Positions 10,246 to 19,300 of a stretch of 64,000 nt of DNA are shown here, in pieces. Position numbers and translations under genes: made by a program. This DNA is from Trichomonas vaginalis G3 (taxonomy: Eukaryota > Parabasalia > Trichomonadida > Trichomonadidae). The stretch lies in contig NC_067207.1 in assembly GCF_026262505.1 (NCBI RefSeq), forward strand, positions 18,072,082 through 18,136,081. The letters are read 5' to 3'. Position 1 is the first letter of the stretch. Each line of letters opens with the position of its first letter. A model generated the notes under the pieces. That model worked only from the letters and a program-made list of their open reading frames with translations. It did no database searches and was not told the DNA's origin.

Positions 10246-10595
10246 ATATGAATTTGGATTGTGCTTTCCTTATTGATGTAATGATATTTTCACTAATAAA
10301 AAATGAAATATACACAAGAAAAAAATTATTCAAAAATTATCATTGCATTTTATTTGAAGAAATTTTGAAAACACATCATACACATACTATAAATGAATAT
10401 TATCATCTTAATTTTAATAAATTTCATTTACTTGGAAAGATGCAAGATCATCTTGTACTTACTCTTCGATTTATTCCATGTAACTTCGCAGGTAATAATG
10501 GCGCACTTACCTCTATTTTGGATTTTTATAGTTTCCCTCAAAACACATTCTATGGACTTACGCTCGTATCGCGTTAAAAAATGTCGTTAAAATTG
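10246..10595 (-). repeat. Right arm of the inverted-repeat element, outer 350 bp
   Basis: This is the reverse complement of 5076-5425, nearly identical, ending ACGACATTTTTTAACGCG-side at 10595. With 8894-8940 it rebuilds the 397-bp arm. It contains the plus-strand 109-codon frame. Confidence 0.85.
10248..10577 (+). CDS. Uncharacterised 109-aa open frame in the right arm
   Basis: This is the right-arm twin of the frame at 5094-5423, also reading outward, with Met instead of Ile in LGKMQDHLV. The mariner lies directly upstream of its ATG, so any promoter inside the arm has been separated from it. Whether it is expressed cannot be judged from sequence. Confidence 0.25.
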   Translation: MNLDCAFLIDVMIFSLIKNEIYTRKKLFKNYHCILFEEILKTHHTHTINEYYHLNFNKFHLLGKMQDHLVLTLRFIPCNFAGNNGALTSILDFYSFPQNTFYGLTLVSR

Positions 10596-10758
10596 AACCG
10601 CGCCAAAATCTGTAACATGGCACTTTTGTTACCGAACTTCTCAATTTAAAATAACATTTTTTCGACTACCCATTAACTCAATGATATATTCGATAATTTT
10701 TTTTCTCAGCTCATCGAAAATTTGAAACATTATCAATAATTTCAAAGAATAGTTCGAA
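10596..10758 (+). promoter_or_regulatory. Short promoter region of the SHIPPO gene with a GCGCCAAA site
   Basis: Only 163 bp separate the composite element from the next start codon, so the element sits against this promoter. GCGCCAAA at 10600-10607 is the reverse complement of TTTGGCGC, a canonical E2F-type site in other eukaryotes, and begins five bases outside the element. I see no convincing initiator motif close to the ATG. Confidence 0.3.
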
Positions 10759-11820
10759 ATGAGTACTATTGAAGACTGTGTCAAACAAGAAACCACATCT
10801 TCACATAGCAGCCCAACTCAATCAATGACTTATTCACAGTCAATGGACTTTAATCAAGAGAAACAAACAGAATTACCGCTTGATCAAAGATCAAAATCGT
10901 CAGAACAATTTATGCTCCCTCCTAAAAGAGCAAAGACATCACAAAATAGAAGGTTTACAAAATCAGATCTATTATTCTGTAATATTAGTAGATTTGGACG
11001 AGATGGACCAAAAATTACAATTGGAACTACACATTACAGAATAAAACTTCCAGATGATTTTCCAGGACCTGGCCAATATTACATCAATGATGCAGATTCA
11101 AGCACAATTAGATATTCAATTGCACGATCAGATCCAAGAACTTATTACAGAAGCGAAACTGCTAATGCTGATTTGCCAAACATAAGAACATTCCCAGAAC
11201 GCAAACCAATAAACATTGGAAGACGAACCGGAAGGTCATTTTACGAGCTACCGGAAACCCCAGCACCTAGTTTCCTTCCTCCATCAACATTAGCATCTAA
11301 TAGTCATAAGATATCATCACGCAGGCCACAATCCCCTTCAAATATACCAGGACCTGGTGAATACAATCCAAATATGAATAACCTTGGAAGACAACCAGCA
11401 TACTCAATTCCAACATATTGCATAAGAGATTCATGGCTTACTGATAAAGAGAAAATGCCAGGACCAGGCACATATAACGTATCGAGAAATTATGTTGAAC
11501 CCCACAGACATTCTTACTCGTTCGGACAGAAGTCAACCAAAAATGCTGCAGCAAGACGTTCATTTGCATTCGGAACTTATGTTTTCTCTGTTCCTGAAGA
11601 AATTGATTTGGATGAGGCTAATCAATATATCCACGACCATCCAGAGTTTAAGAATTTCGTAAAAGACATCATGAAATGGGTTATTAGTCAAAAAATGGCC
11701 AAACCACTCAATGAAATTAGAAGTAAGTTTTTGGCCGAGAGAAGGGAGTACGAAGCCTCAAGACAGAAGGATATGCCATTCAAACTCCGCGAATTCAAAG
11801 CACTTGTCGCAACATTATAA
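10759..11820 (+). CDS. SHIPPO/PG-rich repeat protein, probably axonemal
   Basis: This 353-aa protein starts at an ATG with no competing upstream start. Three PGPG cores, FPGPGQYYI (101-109), IPGPGEYNP (196-204) and MPGPGTYNV (233-241), mark the sperm-tail PG-rich (SHIPPO) repeat family, whose members line or bind flagellar microtubules. Each core is preceded by basic/aromatic sequence, as is usual for the family. The C-terminus (about 285-330, YIHDHPEFKNF followed by KPLNEIRSKFL) resembles an RIIa/DPY30-type dimerisation-docking helix pair, which would suit docking onto an axonemal complex; that is an inference. The N-terminal 60 residues are Ser/Gln/Thr-rich and probably disordered. A role in the trichomonad flagella is likely, and the exact position is unknown. 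Confidence 0.8.
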   Translation: MSTIEDCVKQETTSSHSSPTQSMTYSQSMDFNQEKQTELPLDQRSKSSEQFMLPPKRAKTSQNRRFTKSDLLFCNISRFGRDGPKITIGTTHYRIKLPDDFPGPGQYYINDADSSTIRYSIARSDPRTYYRSETANADLPNIRTFPERKPINIGRRTGRSFYELPETPAPSFLPPSTLASNSHKISSRRPQSPSNIPGPGEYNPNMNNLGRQPAYSIPTYCIRDSWLTDKEKMPGPGTYNVSRNYVEPHRHSYSFGQKSTKNAAARRSFAFGTYVFSVPEEIDLDEANQYIHDHPEFKNFVKDIMKWVISQKMAKPLNEIRSKFLAERREYEASRQKDMPFKLREFKALVATL

Positions 11821-12833
11821 GATATTTTTATTATATCTCCAATTTCCAAATATATGAATAGATATTGCTTATCAAGAATCAAACCTTTCATTTCAGATCT
11901 TTATTTTGTTATTATATAAAAAATTAATATTCGAAATTAAGTTGATATTTAGTTTCTATATCATATAATAGAGCTATAAATAGCAACTCAACTAATGCTA
12001 GCTATGTCAACTTTAATATTTCAATTTCATTCTGTTTGTCCCAGAATTTAGTTGTAGATTAGTATCTTCACTAGATTTCACTCTTTGTTCTCACACAAAA
12101 TATAGGTTTGTTGACCAAATGATAGTATTTTCCCACTTTTCCCTGCGTAATCGCATGCAACTCTGATTTATTATTAAACTAAAATTCCTAATATCGCACC
12201 AGAAAATGCAAAAAGCTTCCTGAGACATCTAATTACAAGATACTCTCAACAGAGCATGTTCTACTTATTATTTCAGTTTGATTGCTTGGCCTCTTTCTAT
12301 TTAAGAATAGCGTCGACAATCTTCCTCTTAGTTTCGTCATTTGGAGACAAGTAAATTTTCAATTGATTTTGATACGATTGCATTGAGTCAAGTGAGGAGA
12401 CTCAATATTTTTTATATGAATATATACCGAAAGTATCCAAAGGAACAACAAAAGATTCTAGCACTTAAAATTCTCTGAGAAAATGTGGTCCAATAATGAG
12501 AGATCTCTAGTGACTTACACACAAAGTATTAATTTCAAAATGAAGCACATACTTCAAATTTAATAGTAACAATTGAAACTAAAATCTTCAATGTGAACTA
12601 TCCAAGAATCAATTAGTGAAAAATTGCTTCATTGTCCTCATAAAACACATAAGAGAAGACGAATTAAATACATTGCAAAGGAAAAATTATCGCATCAAAT
12701 ACAACTTCATCCAAGATTCTTCATTTGGATACATTGAAGTATCCTACCACAAAACTCATTTGAAACATTATTGAGCTTTCAAAGACTTGTTAAAAAGTTT
12801 AAATTGTATTACCCAAATAAAATTTATTTTAAG
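11821..12833. other. AT-rich spacer between convergent genes
   Basis: About 1 kb lies between the SHIPPO gene and the RidA-family gene, which converge. Apart from the micro-frame at 12297-12383 I see no coding sequence, repeat or RNA gene. Confidence 0.5.
12297..12383 (-). CDS. Possible 28-codon micro-gene or fragment with an initiator-like upstream
   Basis: The frame starts at ATG 12381-12383 and ends in TAG at 12297-12299. It encodes a soluble, protein-like peptide (middle part KIYLSPNDETKRKIVDAILK). The sequence before the ATG on the minus strand, CCTCACTTGACTCA, closely resembles that before the neighbouring RidA-family start (CCTCACTTTAACTAA), including the TCACTT initiator core. It could be a micro-gene, the first part of a gene since lost, or chance. 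No splice motif is visible that would extend it. Confidence 0.25.
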   Translation of the reverse strand: MQSYQNQLKIYLSPNDETKRKIVDAILK

Positions 12834-13211
12834 TTATGGCTTATAAGCAATAACATCAATTTCAACCAATTTGTTAGCTGGAAGTCTTCCTGCTTCTATG
12901 CATGTACAACATGGCTTGTGCTCGCCAAAATAGTCGACATAAATCTTATTAAATTTCTGGAAATCATCCATACTTGCGAGGAAAACAGTAATCTTGACAA
13001 CATCAGTCTTTGTATAACCTGCGGCCTTAAGTTCAGCATCAACAGATTTCATGATTAATGTAGCTTGACCTTCAATGTCTTCTGGATTTGGACCTCCATG
13101 TGGATCATTTCCGATAATTCCTGATGTATAAAGGAAATTACCACAGATACGTGCTTGGCAATATGGTCCAATAGCAGCTGGAGCATCTGGAGTACTAACA
13201 ACAACAGACAT
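12834..13211 (-). CDS. RidA/YjgF/UK114-family protein lacking the usual active-site arginine
   Basis: This 125-aa protein has the normal length for RidA and starts with ATG at 13209-13211. Family signatures include AIGPYCQA (residues 13-20, with the conserved Tyr17), the GIIGND turn (31-36), and the C-terminal GRLPANKLVEIDVIA with Glu117. RidA proteins are trimeric enzymes that hydrolyse reactive enamine/imine intermediates from pyridoxal-phosphate enzymes, for example 2-aminoacrylate from threonine/serine dehydratase. In active members an Arg (Arg105 in E. coli, in PARSCVEV) binds the substrate carboxylate. The aligned segment here is PCCTCIEA (100-107), with Cys102 at that place. The fold assignment is firm; the standard deaminase activity is doubtful, and a chaperone-like, redox or altered-substrate role is possible. 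Confidence 0.9.
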   Translation of the reverse strand: MSVVVSTPDAPAAIGPYCQARICGNFLYTSGIIGNDPHGGPNPEDIEGQATLIMKSVDAELKAAGYTKTDVVKITVFLASMDDFQKFNKIYVDYFGEHKPCCTCIEAGRLPANKLVEIDVIAYKP

Positions 13212-13219
13212 TTAGTTAA

Positions 13220-13224
13220 AGTGA
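13220..13224 (-). promoter_or_regulatory. Initiator element (TCACT) of the RidA-family gene
   Basis: Read on the minus strand, TCACTTT stands just before the start codon. With A at 13222 as the first transcribed base, the leader would be 11 nt. This fits the trichomonad initiator consensus TCA(C/T)(T/A), which usually lies within about 20 nt of the ATG. Confidence 0.6.
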
Positions 13225-14733
13225 GGTGAAAATACTTTAGATTGCTTTTTAATAAGCAAGAATCAAAAAATATAAATGGTAAGACTAGTGATGCCTAAAT
13301 CTACTTGCGATTATAGATTTTGCCAATTGAATGGAATACGTTAGACTTTCTGTTGATTTCTCTCCATTCAAAATTTCTCTTATCTCAAAAATTTGTTATA
13401 TTCATTGTCACATTGTTTGTAGTGTGATATAATGCAACATATAGATTTCATTTTATGATGATATTTTAATTGAAAAATCCCGATCAAACGGTTTATATTT
13501 TACTTTATGGCATTATAAGTAATATTTTTAGGCTAAGTTTTCAGAATTGAAAATTTTGAATTTATATTGAAATTGAATTTATTCAAATTTATGATAGATT
13601 TATCCAACCAATAATGCATAATATATACATTGCATATTAATTATTGAATTGTTGGTTTTAGGATATACCAATGCCCAATGATATCTTCCATTTTTGGAAA
13701 TTTGAAACTGGATTTCAAAATTATTTCTTAAATGTCCAAGGCATATTAATCACATTAATGTTATCTTAATCATTCACATGATTCATTTATCGACATTTAA
13801 ACAATTAATTAAACTATCAAATCATTAAAAATTCTATAATGATTAAATCATACGTATCATCCGCAAATAAGATGCATTATTTCTCATATTAAAAATCTGA
13901 TTGTTTTCGATTATTGATGAAATTGGTTACATTTTGTATAGTTAATAACTATGAAAAAGTTCAAAAATCATTATGTTAGTTCATTTGCGCTTTTTAAACC
14001 CATAATTATCTATGATTCAATAAAATCAATTCAAATTTCAAAGGAATTTTTGAAATAACACAACACATATGACATCCGGATTATTATTTTATCAATATCA
14101 AAATATTATTTTATATATAAATTTCAATATTTTAGATACAATTTAGGTTAGGATCACCAGAAAGCTTAGTAGCAAGTGTAATTCTTTTTCACTAGAAAAG
14201 CCCAGCATAAATGAAAAATACATTAACAAATATTGAGCTAGAGAAAAGTTTTTACATAGGATTTCCCGGATTATTTCTTTCGATGATCCAGAATTAATCT
14301 TTGAGGTAAGAAATTTTTGTTAGTTACTTCGATAAAGATAGGATTTCAATTTTCATCCTGAAATGCTATTCAAGCAGGCTTCAATATAACAAAGACAATC
14401 AGTACTTCAAGAATACTCCATCAAATGACTTCATCAGTGCACAAAAACTTTTTTCTATTAACTTGACTTTAGTTTACCGCAAAATATTTAAGCTTTCGAA
14501 CTAAAATGACCATTTACTCTGGATTTGCATCTCAAATAATCTCCATAACCTTGTCGAATGACATTTATTTATTCGCTTTGTCCAATAATATTTCCGGATC
14601 TGATTTCAAAATTGAAATAAATAAAAAGGGTAAACTTACTGATCAAATATGTACTGCTGAAGTAAGGAAGTCACTTTGGAAAATTGTTTTCACTTTAGGA
14701 GAATATAATTTTCCATTTGGAAATTTTAAAAAG

Positions 14734-14754
14734 TGAGACGCGCAGGATTCGAAC
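14734..14754 (-). tRNA. tRNA 3'-end fragment (T-loop plus acceptor strand)
   Basis: On the minus strand, GTTCGAATCCTGCGCGTCTC followed by A has a T-loop (TTCGAAT), the 3' T-stem strand CCTGC, a 7-nt acceptor strand GCGTCTC and discriminator A. It contains the internal B-box (GTTCGAATCC). The expected 5' T-stem strand is absent; A-rich sequence lies there instead, and no matching 5' acceptor half follows. It is a broken tRNA gene or a tRNA-derived end. The amino-acid identity cannot be read because the anticodon arm is missing. Confidence 0.6.
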
Positions 14755-14890
14755 TTTTTTAAAAGTTGATTTAAATGAATTTTAGTGTGGAATATAAGGA
14801 TAATATCATATTTAAAATAAGAATATACTAGTTTAGGTGGTATTAATTTTTTCGATAAATTTGAGAGTATGTACGTTTAGGGCATGAAAA

Positions 14891-14977
14891 GTGTCAATTC
14901 GCTCAGCGAAAGCTGAGCTAGCTTCGTTCTCGAAAGAATAAGGAAGGAGTGAAGGAGAATGATACAGAAGTTGACAC
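14891..14977. ncRNA. Palindrome-rich block, possible structured RNA
   Basis: GTGTCAA at 14891-14897 pairs perfectly with TTGACAC at 14971-14977. Inside is a 7-bp hairpin, GCTCAGC (14901-14907) and GCTGAGC (14912-14918), around a GAAA tetraloop, and a small TTCG/CGAA hairpin (14923-14934). The remaining 30 nt are purine-rich. An outer stem enclosing two hairpins, one capped by a GNRA loop, suggests a small structured RNA. Nested palindromes also occur at transposon ends, and I match it to no known RNA family. Confidence 0.3.
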
Positions 14978-16301
14978 ATTCATATCATTTCAACAAATTT
15001 TGATCAAATTGAAATTCAATGAAATTCAATTCACTTCATATCCTTCAGTCAGTACATTGATATCCTTCTGCATCACAATGATAACTCGGGCATCAATAGT
15101 TCTACAACTAACTCAGAAAAAACAAGATTATTACTTCCTGCTTACAGCTTTTAAAAAGTTTCGATGATAAAAATCACTCTACTCTCGTTTATCGACATAT
15201 GGTGATAGTAGGTAAACATATTCTTATCGATATTAATAAAAATATTTGTACGAAAATCTTATCCAATTAGAGAGTTATTCATAAAGTATACGATAATTAT
15301 AATTATTTTATCTTTGTTTTATCTTTGAATAAACATTTTAATTTAAATTGCATAATATTTTTTGGTTGAAAGACAGGAAACTTAGTTGAGTTTGTATTAT
15401 TTTTATCGTTTAATTCATCGTATCAGTGAGTGATCCAGATATTTAAGATATTTAGAAAAAAAAATTATTAATTTGATTAACAAATTTTAATCAAAATAGC
15501 AAAAATCTATTTGATAGCTGTAAACAAACAATAATTTTTATTTCAAGCAAAATCACTTATTTTCATCTAAACGTATAAAATTGTCAATTTTATGAAAATA
15601 AATTGAAAATCTCATGAAATGTAAAGGAGAGTAATATTTTTCAATTTTCTTTTTTTCTTTGTCTCAAATATTTTCTGTTGGGAATTTTCTTGTTATCAAA
15701 AAATAATTTTAATATTTGTTTATTTCATTACATACAATAAAATTTTAAAAACTCTATTTCTTCTCAAGAAAATTTTTTCCTTCATATGAAGAAACATTTT
15801 GTTCTCCATTTGATACTGAGTCTAAATCTCGATTTTTGAATTTTCTTCTTTCCAAATTTCTTTTTTCCAAATTAGAAGTTTAATTCAAATTTTCAATAGT
15901 TTATATATTTTCTCAAACCGGATTTTCTCACTTTTTAGGGATTTTCTCTCAAAATATACAAAAATAGTAATACCAATACATGTGTCTAATATACTTTAAA
16001 ACCATCGTGACAAAATTCAAAAACGAAGAGTTCTTCTCTCCAAATTTTTTTCAAAATCAAAAAAATGAGATAAAAAAGTACGTTTGGAAAATTCATTTTT
16101 AGCATTTTAGGAATTTTCTCACTTTTCTTCCAAATTGACATCCTTAGCTGAAGAGCATTAAAAAAAAACGATGATCTGTATTTGAATCATACCAATAACA
16201 AACCCTGATTTCATCAATTACTCCCGATTACCAAATTGATTTCATTATTTTTAATCTTAAATGTCAATTTTTATGTTATTTTTTTGACAAATTCTTTCAT
16301 C

Positions 16302-19300
16302 ATGAAGTCGAATGAGTATTACAATATTTTAATGAGCGCTTATTCGAGTGATGACAGAATTGATATGCAGAAGCTTGGTATCGACAGCGACTTAGCAGAG
16401 CATTTTTCGAAATTTAAATTACAAAAAATTCAAATTAAAAGGAAAGAACTTGATAAAAAACCGGATGATCAGAAACGATCCTTTCTAATAGAAAAGCTCC
16501 GCTTAAGTGAATCGATCCCTTACGATCCTTATCTCGCTGTAATTAAAAAATTTGCTTCATCTAAGGTTGACCCGCACAATAATCAAATGTTTCTAATATT
16601 TGCCCCTTTTCTTACCCGTTTCGTTGCGAATTTTGCGATAAACATTCTAAATTGTATGAATTCGGACCCATCATCAAATTCGACCTTGATAAAAGAGATG
16701 CCTTCGATACAAGACGTCGCATTCAAGTACGTTAAATATGGCGGTAATGACATTTTAATAATACTTAATGATCTTTATTTTAATTTAATTCCTTATTTAA
16801 ACGTTTCCAATGACAGAACATCGTTTCTCTATAACTCAAGCGAAATGATTACATCAGCCACTAACGTTTTGATTAACTTACAAGTCTCAAGAGATTGTTT
16901 TTTCAGCGGAATTTTAGATTTTATTATCCAACTTATTTTCCATTCATTAACCAATGCGAACTTTTCCGGGATATTCGAAACAATTTACGATTCCGCTTTT
17001 ACATTAGTATCACAAGAAGAAGTTTTCCAACAATTAACAAAATTACAGAAATCCAACATAATTATTGCAATTTCATTACTCTACAGGCAAATGGATGCCG
17101 ATAAATACGAAGAAAAAGCCATGCTTTTATACAATTGCTTATATTTTCTTCCATTAATTTTTCGAACAAAAGAATTAGACATCCAACCAACAATTGACGT
17201 CGTATATGTGTTTCTTACAAAATTCCTTACAAATATGGTCGGCGATCTTCCTTCTTTTGAAGGCGAAAATATAAATGTACCTGAAATCGAAATGAATATG
17301 ATATACATTCTTTCAAAGAACTTCCAAAAGCCATTAGTATCTCCAGAATTACTCAAAGATTACGAGAACGATCCAATTTATCTAAATGCTCCGACTTTTT
17401 ACTCTCAATTTTACTTACAACTCGTAAGTAAGTTCCGCCAGATATTTCTTATGAACCAGGACTTCTTTAAAGGATTCGCATCACAACTTACGCCTCAACA
17501 TTACCCACAATTGTTCTCTTTCTTACTTATGATTATTAATAAGGCGAAAGATGGGGCATTTAATTTATTTCTGTACAAATCTAAGTTCATTGAGATAATG
17601 TTTAACAGTGCGCTGCTCAACAATTCATTTTGCGAGCATTTAAATGAAAATAATTTGATTTATGATTATTATTATCAACTTCAAGAGATGATATTCAACT
17701 TTTTAGGTAACAGCAATATTGCTAAGGTCATATACATCACTCTCTCCAAGGTAATAAGCCAAAGACAGCCGAGAACAATCAAATTTTTGTTAAATACTTT
17801 GACACACTCAATAATCATCAATAAAATCAACCTTTCTACATTCACATCCGTAGATCTACTCGAATCATTACGTCTTGCTGAGTCTTCTTTCAAAATTTTC
17901 CTGACAGAAAATGAAAATAAAGAAGTTTTAGAGGCAAGAACGAGAATTATCGCTTTTTATGAATTCTTGTACCTCAAAATTAACCCTGTTGTCATTTTTT
18001 CTCAGCCAAAACCAACAATGCACCTTTTAAGCCTATTAAATGAAGATGAACTTGTAGATACTGTTGTTAGATGGATAGAATTCGCGTTTATGTCATGCAA
18101 AGCAACATTTACATTAACTGAAAGATGTTTAAACCTCTTGAAAACGAGAAATGACCAAAATTTCCTTTTGAAATTCGTAGAAATCTTTGCCAAATCATGT
18201 AACAACAGTAAGAATGATATCTGTAAATCAATCATGCAGGCAAAAGCGTTCACAGTAATCAACCAATTAATATCTCAATATACTGAAGTGGAAAACTATG
18301 ATAAAACTATAGCATTGACCTTAGTTCAGTACCTACTACAGATAATATACCATGTTTCCCTAAAAGATGCTGAAGTTGCCAAGGATTTGAACAATTCTCC
18401 TTTTGGTATTTTTCAGAAATTGGCGGTTGTTGCAAGAAAACTTGAAATTAGTGATGAAATAATTAATTTCTTGTTTAGTTATATAACAATGTCCAACGAA
18501 TGGACTAAATCAAACGCCGAAATTGTAAATCGAGGTCCATTGTATTTTATTACGAAATGGACAATTGGAACTGAAAAATTTCCCGAAGTATCTTCCCTTT
18601 TATATCATTTGATTGAGTCTTCCATTCCAAATAGATTTCAATGCTGCCAAGCATCAGTTATCTCTCATCTTGTTGAACATATAGCAACATATGAGAACAT
18701 AGATTCTGCCTGCAACTGCTTTTCTTTGATAGGAACTTCTTTTTTCCATAAAAGAGAATTAGAAAACTCTTTGAAAGCAATTGCTGCTGGCCATACTAAC
18801 TCTATTAACTTATTTAGACTGTTAATAACCATTTTAGGTGGAACAAATAACATTCCTCCTTCTTTTATCCACTTATATGATGTTGACAACAGTTACTTTA
18901 AAGCAGCAACGATGAAAGTTCTTTCTCCAGTTACTATAGAATTTTCTGCCGATAATTCATTATTCAATGAAGGTAATTTGTTGAATATTATTTACCAAGA
19001 CCTTCAAATCTTAATAGATTACAAAGATGGATCGCATACGTTTTCTGCCGTAGTTGATAACTTGCTTGTTCAGTCGGTTTCGTCCTCAAAAAGAACTTCT
19101 TTCGACACATGGCTCAAATACAAGTTGGAATTTACAAAATCTGACGCTAGGCTCTATATAAATAATGAATTACTCGAAATTACGAGACTTCCGAAACGTC
19201 CGATTAAATTAACAGATATCGAAATCAAATTGAGCCATTGCGACTTCGAATCATTGAAAGTAACACAGCTTGGCTTCCCAGAAAAGGTTCTCGCAGAGTA

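Larger units (their letters stand above)
5076..10595. mobile_element. Composite element bounded by 397-bp inverted repeats, with mirrored minisatellites and a nested mariner
   Basis: The sequence at 5076-5472 returns in inverse orientation at the right end (8894-8940 continuing at 10246-10595). Both arms are 397 bp once the mariner and one TA are removed, with no length change and only a few substitutions. The interior holds a 43-bp tandem repeat, a 23-bp minisatellite, a 25/27-bp minisatellite, and the 23-bp minisatellite again in inverse orientation. Without the mariner the unit is about 4.2 kb. I see no transposase of its own and no clear target duplication outside the arms. It may be a non-autonomous transposon with long terminal inverted repeats, or a fold-back element. 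A remnant of a larger Polinton/Maverick-type element, which also has long inverted ends and is common in trichomonads, is possible, but no gene of that class is recognisable. Confidence 0.65.
13212..16301. other. 3-kb AT-rich spacer with two small features
   Basis: Divergent promoters lie at the two ends. The middle has many stops on both strands. An ATG-started 76-codon frame at 14506-14736 has no recognisable motif and ends exactly where a tRNA fragment begins, so I do not call it a gene. The frame at 14949-15167 starts with GTG and overlaps the palindromic block. Both small features are listed separately. Confidence 0.5.

Noticed and set aside
14506-14736. 76-codon frame as a gene
   Set aside because: There is no initiator near the ATG, no motif and biased composition, and it ends at the tRNA fragment.
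14734-14754. Primer-binding site of an LTR retroelement
   Set aside because: The TGG that would pair with the tRNA CCA end is missing, and no LTR or reverse-transcriptase sequence is nearby. A tRNA gene fragment explains it better.
14940-14977. U6 snRNA-like GATACAGAAG followed by TTGACAC
   Set aside because: The invariant ACAGAGA box is not matched and the expected 5' stem-loop and 3' U-rich end are absent.
16236-16301. Longer N-terminus for the BEACH protein
   Set aside because: The extension begins with TTG and adds a hydrophobic, AT-rich stretch unlike BEACH proteins. The ATG at 16302 is the natural start.
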